Notes: generated from the sequence alone by a model not told the origin. 44,628 nt of DNA from Candidatus Levyibacteriota bacterium (GCA_003173915.1 PPGL01000092.1:1-44628), one strand, 5' to 3'. Positions 30,007-39,221 are shown, numbered from the stretch's first letter. Numbers and translations: made by a program.

Positions 30007-31770
30007 CAAAATCCCGGAAAAGTAAAACAACATACACGTCTTGGACAATGGTTTGCTACTGCAATTTGTGGAAATGATATTCTCAGTTCTACATTTTATG
30101 TGTCTGGCATTGCCATTGTGTATGCAGGAGTACTTGCACCAATTGTACTAGCAGTTATTGGTATTGTTTTGTTTTTCTACAAAGCAGTCTATACAGAAGT
30201 CGTTGAAGCATTGCCAACGAATGGAGGAGCATACAATTGTCTGTTAAATGCAACAACAAAAAATGTTGCTGCTATTGCCGGAACAACAACCATTCTTTCT
30301 TATATTGCAACAGCTGTATTGTCGGGAGAATCTGCAATCAATTATTTGAATTCGTTAATTCATATTCCAATCATTCCAGTAACAATTATTCTCCTCGCAA
30401 TTTTTGCAGCACTTGTTATTTCTGGCATTAAAGATTCTGCAAAAGTAGCATTCACAATTTTTTCATTTCATGTTGTTGTTCTGACAGCATTTGTTGGACT
30501 TGGTGGATGGTATATCTTTCATGGAGGACAAGTATATTTACTCAGTAACATTACCGCATCAGTCCCGATTGTTCAGCGGCTTGGAGGAATTATCCCTGCA
30601 CTCTTTTTAGGATTTGCTGCATCACTTCTTGGTGTTTCGGGATTTGAGTCATCGGCAAATTTTGTCGAAGAACAACAACGCGGAGTATTCAGAAAAACGC
30701 TTCGAAATATGCTTATTGGTGTTGCTATTTTTAATCCACTCATTGCGTTTATTGCGCTTTCTGTTTTGCCGTTTCATGCAATTTTGGCATCTCGGGATTT
30801 TTTACTCTCCGATGCGGCGCATGTGTTGGGAGGAGCATGGTTTCAAACACTTGTGGTAATTGATGCAGTGGCTGTGTTGGCAGGAGCAGTTCTTACCGCA
30901 TTTGTTGGTGTGAGTGGACTTATTTTCCGTATGACAACAGATGGATGTTTTCCAGATGCTTTGGCAAAAGAAAATAAAAATGGATCATATCCATATATTG
31001 TTATCGCGTTCTTTTTATTATGCTCGTCAATTCTTCTTGCTACAAAAGGAAATCTTTTGTCACTTGCAGGAGTGTATACAATTGCTTTCCTTTGCGTTAT
31101 GACACTGTTTGCTTTTGGAAATCTTATTATGAGGGAAACCAGAAAAGATTTAAAACGAACCTTTCATGCGCCACTTGTTTTTGTCATATTAGCATTTCTT
31201 TCAACAGCAGCAGGAATTATTGGCAATATCAAACTTAGTCCTGAGAATCTTGGATACTTTTTATCTTATTTTCTTCCTTCAATTTTACTTGTATTTGCAA
31301 CAATTTATTTAGATTATGTACTGCAATTTATGATGAGAATTACAGAAAAAATTCCCTTTGTTTACAAAAAAATATCTCAGTGGTATCAAGATATTACAGG
31401 GGAGGGAACATTTGTTGTTTTCTTCCATCATTTGAACCGTCTTCATGAAATTTTAAAATACATTGATACCAATGAGGTAGGAAAACACATTTATTTAGTA
31501 CACTGCAATAATAATGAGGAAGATAGACCAAATAGAAATATTGAGAAATTTGAAGAATTACAAACAATCCTTCCTGTGCTTAAAAGAGCAGGGGTCTATC
31601 CAGAGTTTACTATAGATCCTGTATTTTTGGATGAACCTTTTGGCCCTGAAGCAATAACCAAAGCAGCAAAAAAATTCAAAGTGCGAAAAAATAGAATTCT
31701 GATTGGTTCTATCCACCACGAGCACCCATTTGATTATGATGATTTGGGCGGCGTAAGAATTATTTTCTAA
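29998..31770 (+). CDS. APC-superfamily permease with C-terminal soluble domain
   Basis: The 590-residue protein begins like amino acid/polyamine permeases (LGQWFATAICGNDILSSTFYVSG) and has about 12 membrane helices up to about residue 440, including VEALPTNGGAYN and FESSANFVEEQQRG, typical of the family. The last 120-140 residues are soluble and resemble a universal-stress-protein-like alpha/beta domain (VVFFHHLNRLHEIL, HIYLVHCNNN, RILIGSIHHEH), probably a cytosolic regulator. The substrate cannot be fixed. ATG 29998 is supported by the conserved start; regulatory repeats lie directly upstream. Confidence 0.86.
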   Translation: MSQQNPGKVKQHTRLGQWFATAICGNDILSSTFYVSGIAIVYAGVLAPIVLAVIGIVLFFYKAVYTEVVEALPTNGGAYNCLLNATTKNVAAIAGTTTILSYIATAVLSGESAINYLNSLIHIPIIPVTIILLAIFAALVISGIKDSAKVAFTIFSFHVVVLTAFVGLGGWYIFHGGQVYLLSNITASVPIVQRLGGIIPALFLGFAASLLGVSGFESSANFVEEQQRGVFRKTLRNMLIGVAIFNPLIAFIALSVLPFHAILASRDFLLSDAAHVLGGAWFQTLVVIDAVAVLAGAVLTAFVGVSGLIFRMTTDGCFPDALAKENKNGSYPYIVIAFFLLCSSILLATKGNLLSLAGVYTIAFLCVMTLFAFGNLIMRETRKDLKRTFHAPLVFVILAFLSTAAGIIGNIKLSPENLGYFLSYFLPSILLVFATIYLDYVLQFMMRITEKIPFVYKKISQWYQDITGEGTFVVFFHHLNRLHEILKYIDTNEVGKHIYLVHCNNNEEDRPNRNIEKFEELQTILPVLKRAGVYPEFTIDPVFLDEPFGPEAITKAAKKFKVRKNRILIGSIHHEHPFDYDDLGGVRIIF

Positions 31771-31883
31771 AAGCTTCTGATCTGCATTTTTCCACTTTTA
31801 CGACGTGTATTTCACAAAAATCTGTTGCTCCTCTTGTTTGGGAAGGTCAAAATATTGTACAATTACAGATAACGCAAAAGCCT

Positions 31884-32591
31884 ATGGGAACAAATTACAA
31901 AGATCGAATTATTATGTCTATTGGTGGGTCTCTTATTGTTCCCAATGGAGGAATTGCAACACAATTCCTTACCAAGCTCAATAGCTTTGTGAGAACACAA
32001 CTGGCGGAGAAACCCTCTCGCCAGTTTTTTTTAGTTGCAGGAGGTGGCGCAACAGCAAGACACTATATTGATGCGGGACGAGATGTTGTCCATCACGAAC
32101 TTTCTCGCGACGACTTAGATTGGCTTGGCATTCATTCGAGTCGCCTCAATGCTCATCTTATCCGCACGATTTTCCGAGACATCGCCCATCCATATATTAT
32201 TAAACACTACGAAATTATCCGAAAAGTCACAGAGCCTGTTGTTGTTGCGGGAGCCTGGAAGCCAGGATGGTCTACAGACTATGATGCAGTGCTTTTGGGA
32301 GAGGATTATGACGTGCCAACAGTACTTAATTTAAGTAATATTCCCCAAGTCTATGATAGTGATCCAAATAAAAATGCAGATGCAAAACCAATCGATAGAA
32401 TGACATGGACAGAATTTAGAAAAATGGTAGGAGATGAATGGATTCCGGGAATGAATGCACCTTTTGACCCAATTGCTGCAAGAAAAGCACAGGAAGTAGG
32501 TATTAAAGTTGTCGTTATGAGCGGAGAAAATTTTGAAAATGTAGAAAATTACTTTCAAGGAAAAACCTTTGTTGGGACAGTGATAGAATAG
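31884..32591 (+). CDS. pyrH: UMP kinase, archaeal-type amino acid kinase fold
   Basis: The 235-residue protein phosphorylates UMP. IIMSIGGSLIVP, FLVAGGGATARHYIDAG, DWLGIHSSRLNAHLI, AGAWKPGWSTDYDAVLLGE, and NIPQVYDSDPNKN resemble archaeal UMP kinases more than E. coli PyrH (no LKLSGEAL start). A possible promoter, TTGTTT (31834)-N18-TACAAT (31858), lies 20 bases upstream. It is a single gene here, followed by a repeat and recF. Confidence 0.88.
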   Translation: MGTNYKDRIIMSIGGSLIVPNGGIATQFLTKLNSFVRTQLAEKPSRQFFLVAGGGATARHYIDAGRDVVHHELSRDDLDWLGIHSSRLNAHLIRTIFRDIAHPYIIKHYEIIRKVTEPVVVAGAWKPGWSTDYDAVLLGEDYDVPTVLNLSNIPQVYDSDPNKNADAKPIDRMTWTEFRKMVGDEWIPGMNAPFDPIAARKAQEVGIKVVVMSGENFENVENYFQGKTFVGTVIE

Positions 32592-32669
32592 CAGTATGAA
32601 TAATGAATTATGCAGTATGCAGGCGTAGTTTTCTTGCATAATTCTTAATTCTTATTGCATAATGCAATA
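32592..32669 (+). repeat. Family D repeat before recF
   Basis: GCAGTATGAATAATGAATTATGCAGTATG...CTTGCATAATTC...TTGCATAATGCAATA: AT-rich repeats of GAATTATGCAGTATG and TGCATAAT. A related copy fills 33746-33822 after recF. It contains a plausible recF promoter (TTGCAT 32634-32639, N18, CATAAT 32658-32663) 6 bases before the ATG. Confidence 0.65.
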
Positions 32670-33743
32670 ATGTTACGCACTTTGGTTCTTCAACACTTTC
32701 GAAGTTACACTCAAAAGAGCTTTTCATTCAATCCACAAATGACTGTTATTGTTGGTCCTAATACAGCAGGAAAAACGAATTTAGTTGAGGCTATTATGCT
32801 TTTGTCCACAGGAAAAAGTTTTCGCGCAGAAAAAGATATGCATATGATTTCATTTGGGCAGGATGTTGCACATGTGCAGGGACTTGTTACGGAAGAAGTA
32901 GAGGAGACTTCAGGAAACAAAGTGAAACTTGAAGTAACAATTGCACAAGGAGAAGCAGCAGGAGGAAGATTTATCAAAAGATTTAGTGTCAATGATGTTG
33001 GAAAGTCGAGAAATCACTTTGTTGGCAATTTACCTGCAGTGCTTTTTCGCCCGGAAGAACTCGATATTATTGTTGATGGACCATCGCTTCGTAGGAATTT
33101 TTTGGATAGCATTCTAGAACAAGTGGATGCAGACTATAGAGTTGCGAAATTGTTGTATGACAAAGCGCTTCGGCAGAGAAATGCACTGCTTGGGATTGCG
33201 AGGGAAACAGGTATTCGAAATACCGAACAATTTAGCTATTGGGATAATTTGCTTATTACCAATGGACAAATCATTACACAAAAACGGCAAGAAGTTATTG
33301 ATAGTATAAATATTGCTCCAAAAGATATTTTTTCCTTTACACTTCATTATGATAAGAGCACAATTTCGCAGGAAAGATTGTGGCAATACAAAGATGCAGA
33401 AATAGGTGCAGGGGTAACACTTGTTGGTCCGCAAAGAGATGATTTTTACGCTACGATGCCAACATCTGCTGGAGAGCAAGACGCACGAGAATTTGGCTCT
33501 CGTGGACAGCAGCGGTTAGTTATTTTACAACTAAAATTGCTCCACCTTTCTTTTGTTGAGTCTCGTCTTGGAAAAAAACCACTGCTTCTGCTTGATGATA
33601 TTTTCTCAGAGCTTGATGAGTCGCATATTCGTCTAGTGCTAGAAAAAGTTTCTGGGCGCCAAATTATTCTGACAACAACACATAAGGAGTTTGTTGAGAA
33701 TTTGCCTCTTAAAAAATCTGCTATGATAGAGTTACATAAATAG
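32670..33743 (+). CDS. recF: DNA replication and repair protein RecF
   Basis: The 357-residue SMC-like ATPase helps load RecA at gaps. LVLQHFRSY start, Walker A GPNTAGKT, the ABC signature GSRGQQRLVILQLKL, Walker B PLLLLDDIFSELD and the D-loop/H-loop end ILTTTHKEF are present. ATG 32670 is chosen over TTG 32655 because it gives the usual RecF N-terminus and lies 6 bases after a -10-like CATAAT. Length is normal. The gene is flanked on both sides by family D repeats. Confidence 0.94.
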   Translation: MLRTLVLQHFRSYTQKSFSFNPQMTVIVGPNTAGKTNLVEAIMLLSTGKSFRAEKDMHMISFGQDVAHVQGLVTEEVEETSGNKVKLEVTIAQGEAAGGRFIKRFSVNDVGKSRNHFVGNLPAVLFRPEELDIIVDGPSLRRNFLDSILEQVDADYRVAKLLYDKALRQRNALLGIARETGIRNTEQFSYWDNLLITNGQIITQKRQEVIDSINIAPKDIFSFTLHYDKSTISQERLWQYKDAEIGAGVTLVGPQRDDFYATMPTSAGEQDAREFGSRGQQRLVILQLKLLHLSFVESRLGKKPLLLLDDIFSELDESHIRLVLEKVSGRQIILTTTHKEFVENLPLKKSAMIELHK

Positions 33744-33745
33744 CA

Positions 33746-33822
33746 ATCTTGCAGTAGGAATTATGAATTATGCAGTATGGTTTCTTGCGTAATTCGTAGC
33801 TGCATATTGCATACAGCATTAT
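33746..33822 (+). repeat. Family D repeat after recF
   Basis: AGGAATTATGAATTATGCAGTATGGTTTCTTGCGTAATTC..., the second copy of the unit at 32592-32669, fills the gap before the dehydratase gene. Confidence 0.65.
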
Positions 33823-33824
33823 TT

Positions 33825-34709
33825 ATGAAGTATTTTGACGAAAACGATCTAAAACAACTTTATATTCCATCAGAAAATTCGCATAAGGGTCAGAATGGCA
33901 AACTGCTAATTATTGGAGGATCAACGCTTTTTCATGCAGCATCATTGTGGGCTCTTACTATTGCATCTCGTGTTGTTGATATGGTGTTTTATGCATCCAT
34001 TCCTGAAAACAATGCAATTGTTCATGAAGCAAAGAAAGAATTTCGAAATGGTATTGTAATTCCGCGCGAACACATAGAAGACTACATTGAGGAAGCAGAT
34101 GCAATTCTTATTGGTCCAGGAATGGTACGATCGGAATCAAGAATTAAGAATCAAGAATTAAGAATTAGTAATCTTTCACAAGTGGAAAAAATAAAAGATG
34201 AGGGGGCACAAACGTATTTTATTACCGAGTATCTTCTTCGGAAATACCCCAACAAAAAATGGGTGATTGATGCAGGAGCACTCCAAATGATGGATCAACA
34301 GTGGCTTTTGCAGGTTGGACCAACAAGTATCCTGACACCACATCCAAAAGAATTCTTCCGACTTTTCCATATGGAAGCAACGCCAGAAACAATTCTTTCA
34401 ATGTCTCAGATGTACAAAACAACAATTTTGGTAAAAGGACAAACAGATATTATTTGTTCTGGTACTGAATCTGTTGCAATTAGTGGGGGAAATGCAGGAA
34501 TGACAAAAGGAGGAACAGGGGATGTATTGGCAGGACTTGTGGCAAGTATCTATACAAAAAATGATGTTTTTCTTTCTGCAACAGCAGCAAGTTTTTTTAA
34601 CAAAAAAGCAGGGGAGAAGTTATTTGAAAAAATGGGATTGTATTTTAATGCTTCGGATTTGGCCCTGGAAATACCTGCGGTGATGAAGCAGTATTTGCTG
34701 GAGTGTTAA
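33825..34709 (+). CDS. nnrD: ADP/ATP-dependent NAD(P)H-hydrate dehydratase
   Basis: The 294-residue ribokinase-fold enzyme repairs hydrated NAD(P)H. It begins with GQNGKLLIIGGSTLFHAASLWAL, followed by AILIGPGM, WVIDAGALQMM, ILTPHPKEFFRL and the ATP-site GGNAGMTKGGTGDVLAGLVAS, all typical of the YjeF C-terminal family. The YjeF N-terminal epimerase is not fused. An in-frame family C repeat (34134-34168) encodes SESRIKNQELRIS directly after GPGM. ATG 33825 is chosen since upstream sequence is a repeat. Confidence 0.93.
   Translation: MKYFDENDLKQLYIPSENSHKGQNGKLLIIGGSTLFHAASLWALTIASRVVDMVFYASIPENNAIVHEAKKEFRNGIVIPREHIEDYIEEADAILIGPGMVRSESRIKNQELRISNLSQVEKIKDEGAQTYFITEYLLRKYPNKKWVIDAGALQMMDQQWLLQVGPTSILTPHPKEFFRLFHMEATPETILSMSQMYKTTILVKGQTDIICSGTESVAISGGNAGMTKGGTGDVLAGLVASIYTKNDVFLSATAASFFNKKAGEKLFEKMGLYFNASDLALEIPAVMKQYLLEC
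34134..34168 (+). repeat. Family C repeat inside nnrD
   Basis: GAATCAAGAATTAAGAATCAAGAATTAAGAATTA-type tandem, in frame, read ESRIKNQELRI, like the trpA and ligase copies. Confidence 0.75.
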
Positions 34710-34753
34710 GGGTTAAGCCGGTCGGTCGGCAGGCATTAAGCGTAAAGAGAATT

Positions 34754-34849
34754 GTCATTTCGAGTGAGTGTAACGAATCGAGAAATCTCATACAAAGTGG
34801 TTTGGGAGTAGGCTTGTGTATCAGATCCCTCGGCTTGGCTTGGGATGAC
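34754..34849 (+). repeat. GTCAT-family repeat after nnrD
   Basis: GTCATTTCGAGTGAGTGTAACGAATCGAG...GGCTTGGCTTGGGATGAC, intergenic. The preceding bases 34709-34748 hold another small repeat (TTAAGGGTTAAGCC, CATTAAGCGTAAAG) also seen inside trpG. The 164-bp gap to the next gene contains nothing else recognisable. Confidence 0.68.
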
Positions 34850-34872
34850 AAACATTACAGTTTGGCGCTTTT

Positions 34873-35151
34873 TTATTGTTCAAACTTTTCTAAAATCTTG
34901 GAGAGTTGAAGGGTTACTGCAACAGCAAGGGAGGTTACAATAATTGCATACAAGAAGAGTGAATACAGTCCTCCTGCAGGGAAATATTTTCTAATATAGT
35001 CATTCACAAATGCTTGAATAACATTATTCCATGCTAGGGCAGCGACAAGTCCTAGACCACTTGTTGCAAGGCTAAGCATTTGTCGAATTACTTCGACTGT
35101 AAAGCGTTTTTGTTCTCTTTTTACATTTTCTCCAATCGTTTTTGAAGCCAT
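34873..35151 (-). CDS. Small membrane protein, DUF5654-like
   Basis: The 92-residue protein has two membrane helices (about 25-48 and 62-83). The segment GLVAALAWNNVIQAFVNDYI resembles the AALAWN signature of DUF5654 proteins, common in archaea and CPR bacteria; function unknown. A TGCTATAAT extended -10 box (minus strand, TATAAT 35163-35158) lies 6 bases before the ATG, indicating a leaderless mRNA. Confidence 0.78.
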   Translation of the reverse strand: MASKTIGENVKREQKRFTVEVIRQMLSLATSGLGLVAALAWNNVIQAFVNDYIRKYFPAGGLYSLFLYAIIVTSLAVAVTLQLSKILEKFEQ

Positions 35152-35228
35152 GGTATAATTATAGCATGTCTAGGAATTAGGCACGAGTGATCCATTCATT
35201 ATTTGTTATTTATTATTAATTATTTGAG

Positions 35229-36299
35229 ATGTATAGTCCGCAATTTACCATTACCAACACAGTTCTCAAACATATTGGTATTGTTGAGGCAGCGCGCGAA
35301 GTGATTCAACATGCTCCGCTTCTTCCTTTTTACGAAAAGAAATTTCAAACAGAGGCACTTGTCAGGTCTGTCCATTTTGGAACCCACATCGAGGGAAACG
35401 AGCTGAATTTATCTCAAGCAGAACGCGTCATTTTAGGCCAGCAAGTTGTTGCACGGGAGCGTGATATTCAGGAAGTCATTAATTACCGTAAGGTTATGGA
35501 ACAAATTGGCGAGTGGGGAAAGCCTGTGAAAGAGAAAGATAAAAAAGAAAAAATGGAAGTAACAGAAGAGCTGATTAAAAAAATGCACGCAGCAACTGTA
35601 GATAAAATTCTTCCTCACGAAACATCTGGAGTATATCGCAAAACACAAGTTGTTATTAAAAACAGCAAAACAGGGGAGGTAACGTTTCGTCCACCACTCC
35701 CGCTTGCTGTTTCGTACCAGGTAACCGATTTAGTTGACTATATAAACAATACAAATAAAGAAGATATGCATCCTGTGCTCAAATCTGGGACAGTCCATTA
35801 CGAGCTGGTGCGTATCCATCCATTCATCGATGGAAATGGTCGGGTAGCACGGGCGCTTTCAACCCTCATTCTTTTTAGCGAAGGGTATGACATTAGAAAG
35901 TTTTTCTCTCTTGAAGAATATTTTGATTCGGACGCTGCACGCTATTACGAAGCGCTACAAAGTGTTGAAAAAAACGATGGCAACCTGACTTCTTGGCTTG
36001 AATACTTTACAGAAGGTTTGGCTGTAGAACTTACTCATATTAAAGAGAAAATAGAGTCTGTATCAGTTGATGCAAAAATAAAACAAAAGCTTGGTGGAGA
36101 ACCTCTGATGCTTTCTGATAGGCAACTGATGATTGTTGAATACATTCAAAAAAATGGGTATTTGGAGAATAAAGCATTTAAAAGTATGTTTCCAATGCTT
36201 TCAGAAGACAGCGTGCTTCTTGAAATCAAGCAGCTTATTACAGGAGGAATTATCCGAAAGCAGGGTGTGACAAAGGGTGTTAAGTACGTGATGGCATAG
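35229..36299 (+). CDS. Fic-domain protein (probable AMP transferase) with winged helix
   Basis: The 356-residue protein has an N-terminal inhibitory-helix-like motif (THIEGNELNLSQAE, about 59-72), the Fic core with HPFIDGNGRVARAL (His197; full H-x-F-x-D-G-N-G-R-x-x-R), and a C-terminal winged-helix domain (LSDRQLMIVEYIQKNGYLENKAF...). Fic enzymes usually transfer AMP to a protein hydroxyl, restrained by the inhibitory Glu. This class with wHTH is often a regulator rather than a toxin; no antitoxin gene is adjacent. It is preceded by an AT-rich gap of low complexity. Confidence 0.9.
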   Translation: MYSPQFTITNTVLKHIGIVEAAREVIQHAPLLPFYEKKFQTEALVRSVHFGTHIEGNELNLSQAERVILGQQVVARERDIQEVINYRKVMEQIGEWGKPVKEKDKKEKMEVTEELIKKMHAATVDKILPHETSGVYRKTQVVIKNSKTGEVTFRPPLPLAVSYQVTDLVDYINNTNKEDMHPVLKSGTVHYELVRIHPFIDGNGRVARALSTLILFSEGYDIRKFFSLEEYFDSDAARYYEALQSVEKNDGNLTSWLEYFTEGLAVELTHIKEKIESVSVDAKIKQKLGGEPLMLSDRQLMIVEYIQKNGYLENKAFKSMFPMLSEDSVLLEIKQLITGGIIRKQGVTKGVKYVMA

Positions 36300-36318
36300 A
36301 TCTTCTTTGTTTACAGTA

Positions 36319-36735
36319 CTATAGATTTCCAACAAATGTATACTCGTCGGGTTGTTCGAGAATACCTCCAAGTCTATTGATAAGTTCAAAAATATCTGCT
36401 TGAGATAATATGTTAGAAGGAGCGTATAAGTATGAAGTCCGAATAGGTTTTGGTTGTCCGTCGTTCCACTGAGCACTTCCTAACGCACGAATTCTTGCAT
36501 TTCTTCTATATTGTATGTCAACTTGGAGCTGCTCTGGATACTCCTTACTATCTGTACTTTGTGTAATTAAATGAATTGTTTGAAATTGCTCTTGCGATTG
36601 AAATCTTACATATCTTCTTGGTTTGTATAGAGGTGGATATACATTTACTCTTTGTGATGCAGTAACGAAACCTTTAAAAAGTCCTTGCCATACCTTATGT
36701 TCTGCGCGTCCAAGACCAAGATGGAGTACTTCCAT
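36319..36735 (-). CDS. Hypothetical protein
   Basis: The 138-residue protein is not recognised. It is soluble, rich in aromatic residues, Gln and Arg (for example YKPRRYVRFQSQEQFQTIHL), with no membrane segment. It converges with the Fic gene (20-base gap) and is divergent from the 171-residue orphan. Evidence for expression is only the intact frame and fitting position. Confidence 0.62.
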   Translation of the reverse strand: MEVLHLGLGRAEHKVWQGLFKGFVTASQRVNVYPPLYKPRRYVRFQSQEQFQTIHLITQSTDSKEYPEQLQVDIQYRRNARIRALGSAQWNDGQPKPIRTSYLYAPSNILSQADIFELINRLGGILEQPDEYTFVGNL

Positions 36736-36800
36736 AAGAGTTGAGTAAACCTAAAGAATGTTAAAGCTGTGTGATATCTTGTTTGTATTTTATTGAGAAT

Positions 36801-36829
36801 TTGACAAGGCAAGCAGTGAGTGGTATTAT
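36801..36829 (+). promoter_or_regulatory. Promoter of the 171-residue orphan
   Basis: TTGACA (36801-36806), 17 bp, TATTAT (36824-36829), then 12 bases to ATG 36842. Confidence 0.72.
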
Positions 36830-36841
36830 AGGCTTTCTAAT

Positions 36842-37357
36842 ATGCCTAATCCGGAATTTACATACCCCGATGGAAGCTATGACTTATTAGCCTTTCAGAA
36901 GGCTTATCATGAGCCAGAAACTTTCACTGATCAGACTCTTCAAACTGAGGAAGATAAAAAAATTAGGTTTATGCGGTTTCATCTCTCTGGAGAAGAAAGA
37001 CTCATATTGTGGGGAAATTTAGATGGGATAGACCATGATGAAATGTATGGTTTATTAAAAGAACGAGCTGGGGGTCAAGCATTTGCAGTTGATGATGCTG
37101 GATATGTAGAGTTATTAGGCGCTCGAAGAGGTAGAGATGGAGTTCTTGCGGAATTTAATGAGATTGATTTTGTAGATAAATCTAAATTGTTAGTGGATTT
37201 TCGTAAACTATTAAAGCCGTTAGGCACTCAAGAAGGAGATGCAGCTCGGGATAGAACATTTGCATTTGCCAATGAAATAATTCAAAAAGTACCTCTAGAT
37301 GCTGGTAGTCGTCGGAAACTTCGCATTGCCGATCCGAGAAGAAGTAGAAGAGGATAA
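36842..37357 (+). CDS. Hypothetical protein
   Basis: The 171-residue protein is not recognised. It is acidic in its first two thirds and ends in a short basic Arg/Ser tail (RRKLRIADPRRSRRG). No signal peptide or membrane helix. A good promoter just upstream supports the start. It is the first of three consecutive plus-strand genes (orphan, kinase-like, methyltransferase-like) each with its own promoter. Confidence 0.72.
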   Translation: MPNPEFTYPDGSYDLLAFQKAYHEPETFTDQTLQTEEDKKIRFMRFHLSGEERLILWGNLDGIDHDEMYGLLKERAGGQAFAVDDAGYVELLGARRGRDGVLAEFNEIDFVDKSKLLVDFRKLLKPLGTQEGDAARDRTFAFANEIIQKVPLDAGSRRKLRIADPRRSRRG

Positions 37358-37397
37358 TTCGTCCGCACATGGCTCCTCAACAACCTATAAGCCTATA

Positions 37398-37426
37398 TTG
37401 TAAACTCTAAAGACTTCCTGTATACT
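37398..37426 (+). promoter_or_regulatory. Leaderless promoter of the kinase-like gene
   Basis: TTGTAA (37398-37403), 17 bp, TATACT (37421-37426), then 7 bases to ATG 37434. Confidence 0.72.
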
Positions 37427-37433
37427 CGTCCAT

Positions 37434-39080
37434 ATGCCAGCGGAACGAGGAGATGGTGGGAAAGATAAAACACCAAAAAAACAAAAACCAGCGGAGGGAG
37501 TACACAGGATATCTGTATTAGGAGCAGGGGGCTCAGCTGATACAGGGGCAGTGGAAAGTCCAGAAAAACGTACAGAAATTGAAAGTCGTACAAAAATTAC
37601 AAGTCCTTGGATTACCTTATCTATATCTGAAGCAGTCCATTTGGAGCGGCACGATGTCCTAAGATGGCAAGCGTTACTTAATGGAGCATATGCATTAAAA
37701 TCTTTTACAGAGGAATTTCTACATATAGAACAGCGTCACCTAAATCGTGAGATATTGAAGGATCGATTGAGTAAAAGAAGGGACAGAAAGGTCAGAGGGC
37801 TACCATACGAAGAAGTAAAGCTATTCGGAGAGGCATCCAAAGCATATCGTGCGAAGTATATCACAGAAGTACAAAATACAGATGGGGTATCACTTGCAAC
37901 AATAATGGCTCAGACTGCCTTAAATTTAACGGCTATATACAAAGATTTTGCTGATATTTGTTCGGGAACACATAGTGTTAGTACATACAACAAAGAATTA
38001 GGAAAAGAATTAACAGCAGATGAAAAATTTGATCCTGAAGCCTGGTCTGCTATTGCTGCAAAAATGAGTGAATATGCGAGTAGACGACAAGCTTCAGATG
38101 ATGGAAAATCAGCAATGGAATTGTTTGAAGATTTACAATCGCGCACAGATATTTCTGTGCCTTTTTCAGGTAATACTATTGCCACTTCACCAGACAAACA
38201 AGTTACAGTTACCGTAGATTCAGTAAAACAATTACAAGTGATTGAGGATTTGTTTGCCAGTATCGCACATGATATGAAAGGTCCCATAGGAACAGCAAGG
38301 CTGAATGCTCCAAGGATTATACAAGGACGCGTTCCTAGTGCAGAGAAGATAAGTGAGATATTAGGCGGGGGATATAGAGTAGGAAAAGAAAGATGGGAAG
38401 AAAAACCGGGAATTTTTGAACATCTAGAAAACGCGTTAGGAATTTTTGAAGATGTCAGTAGACTTGTTATTGACTCATTCCGGCCACAGCTTTTAACGAA
38501 AGAGCAACTTAAGGAAATGATAGAAAGTTGGGGAACTTTCCAAATTTTTTTTGCTGCACACGGTGAAGAAGTAGTAAACCCTGAAGAAGTAGAGAGTAAG
38601 AAAATTCCAGGTTCTGTGAGGATTTCTTATGAAACTATGCGTAGGTTATTTCTGAACCTTATGCTTGATGTTGCTCATTCTCATAGTGAAAAGACACGCA
38701 GTGAAACAGAAGTAAAGCCGCCAAAGGAAGTAACCAAGAAAACATTGAAATATGAGATTCGTATGGCAACAAGGCAAGAATTACATGCTTTAAAAGAAAA
38801 AAAACAAGAAGAAGAGGAACCTGTTACAGGACCACATATGGTTATTGTTTTGAGCGATAATGGTATTGGGTTGCCTAATAAATTATTAGAACTTGGTCGA
38901 TTTACGCGGGGAGTTGGTGGATATGGTACAAACTCTACAATTTCTTCTGGGAAAATGGGATTGGCATTACAACAAGAACTCTTTGAAGCACAAGGTGGGA
39001 AAATTAGATTTCAGAATATTGAGAAGAATGGAGTGGTAATTGGAGCACAAATTAAACTCTTTATTCCAATTGCTGCCTAG
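37434..39080 (+). CDS. Soluble histidine-kinase-like protein
   Basis: The 548-residue protein has the core of a sensor kinase but no membrane segment. An H-box-like SIAHDMKGPIGTAR contains His279, followed by a helix and a long linker. The ATPase has an N-box-like FLNLMLDVAHSHS (Asn408, but the second Asn of the usual NLxxNA is Asp), the G1 box LSDNGIGLP (Asp475) and a G2-like SSGKMGLALQQEL, ending with the usual GGKIRFQN and GAQIKLFIPI strands. The N-terminal 270 residues are helical with no PAS or GAF domain seen. No response regulator is in the window. Catalytic competence is uncertain. Confidence 0.8.
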   Translation: MPAERGDGGKDKTPKKQKPAEGVHRISVLGAGGSADTGAVESPEKRTEIESRTKITSPWITLSISEAVHLERHDVLRWQALLNGAYALKSFTEEFLHIEQRHLNREILKDRLSKRRDRKVRGLPYEEVKLFGEASKAYRAKYITEVQNTDGVSLATIMAQTALNLTAIYKDFADICSGTHSVSTYNKELGKELTADEKFDPEAWSAIAAKMSEYASRRQASDDGKSAMELFEDLQSRTDISVPFSGNTIATSPDKQVTVTVDSVKQLQVIEDLFASIAHDMKGPIGTARLNAPRIIQGRVPSAEKISEILGGGYRVGKERWEEKPGIFEHLENALGIFEDVSRLVIDSFRPQLLTKEQLKEMIESWGTFQIFFAAHGEEVVNPEEVESKKIPGSVRISYETMRRLFLNLMLDVAHSHSEKTRSETEVKPPKEVTKKTLKYEIRMATRQELHALKEKKQEEEEPVTGPHMVIVLSDNGIGLPNKLLELGRFTRGVGGYGTNSTISSGKMGLALQQELFEAQGGKIRFQNIEKNGVVIGAQIKLFIPIAA

Positions 39081-39186
39081 GCAGGTATAGAATTGATAAA
39101 ATAATTTCCCCAAACAACAGAAAGATTATTTGTTTTTCACATACCTCTAATTAAAGATTCACGGAAAAACTTATAGAGCCTATAAT

Positions 39187-39215
39187 TTGACAAATTGTCT
39201 ATTCGATTGTAGACT
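39187..39215 (+). promoter_or_regulatory. Leaderless promoter of the methyltransferase-like gene
   Basis: TTGACA (39187-39192), 17 bp, TAGACT (39210-39215), then 6 bases to ATG 39222. Confidence 0.74.
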
Positions 39216-39221
39216 TTTGCT

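Noticed and set aside
35229..36299. Fic toxin-antitoxin pair
   Set aside because: The protein carries its own inhibitory-like motif and a winged helix, and no small antitoxin gene is adjacent.
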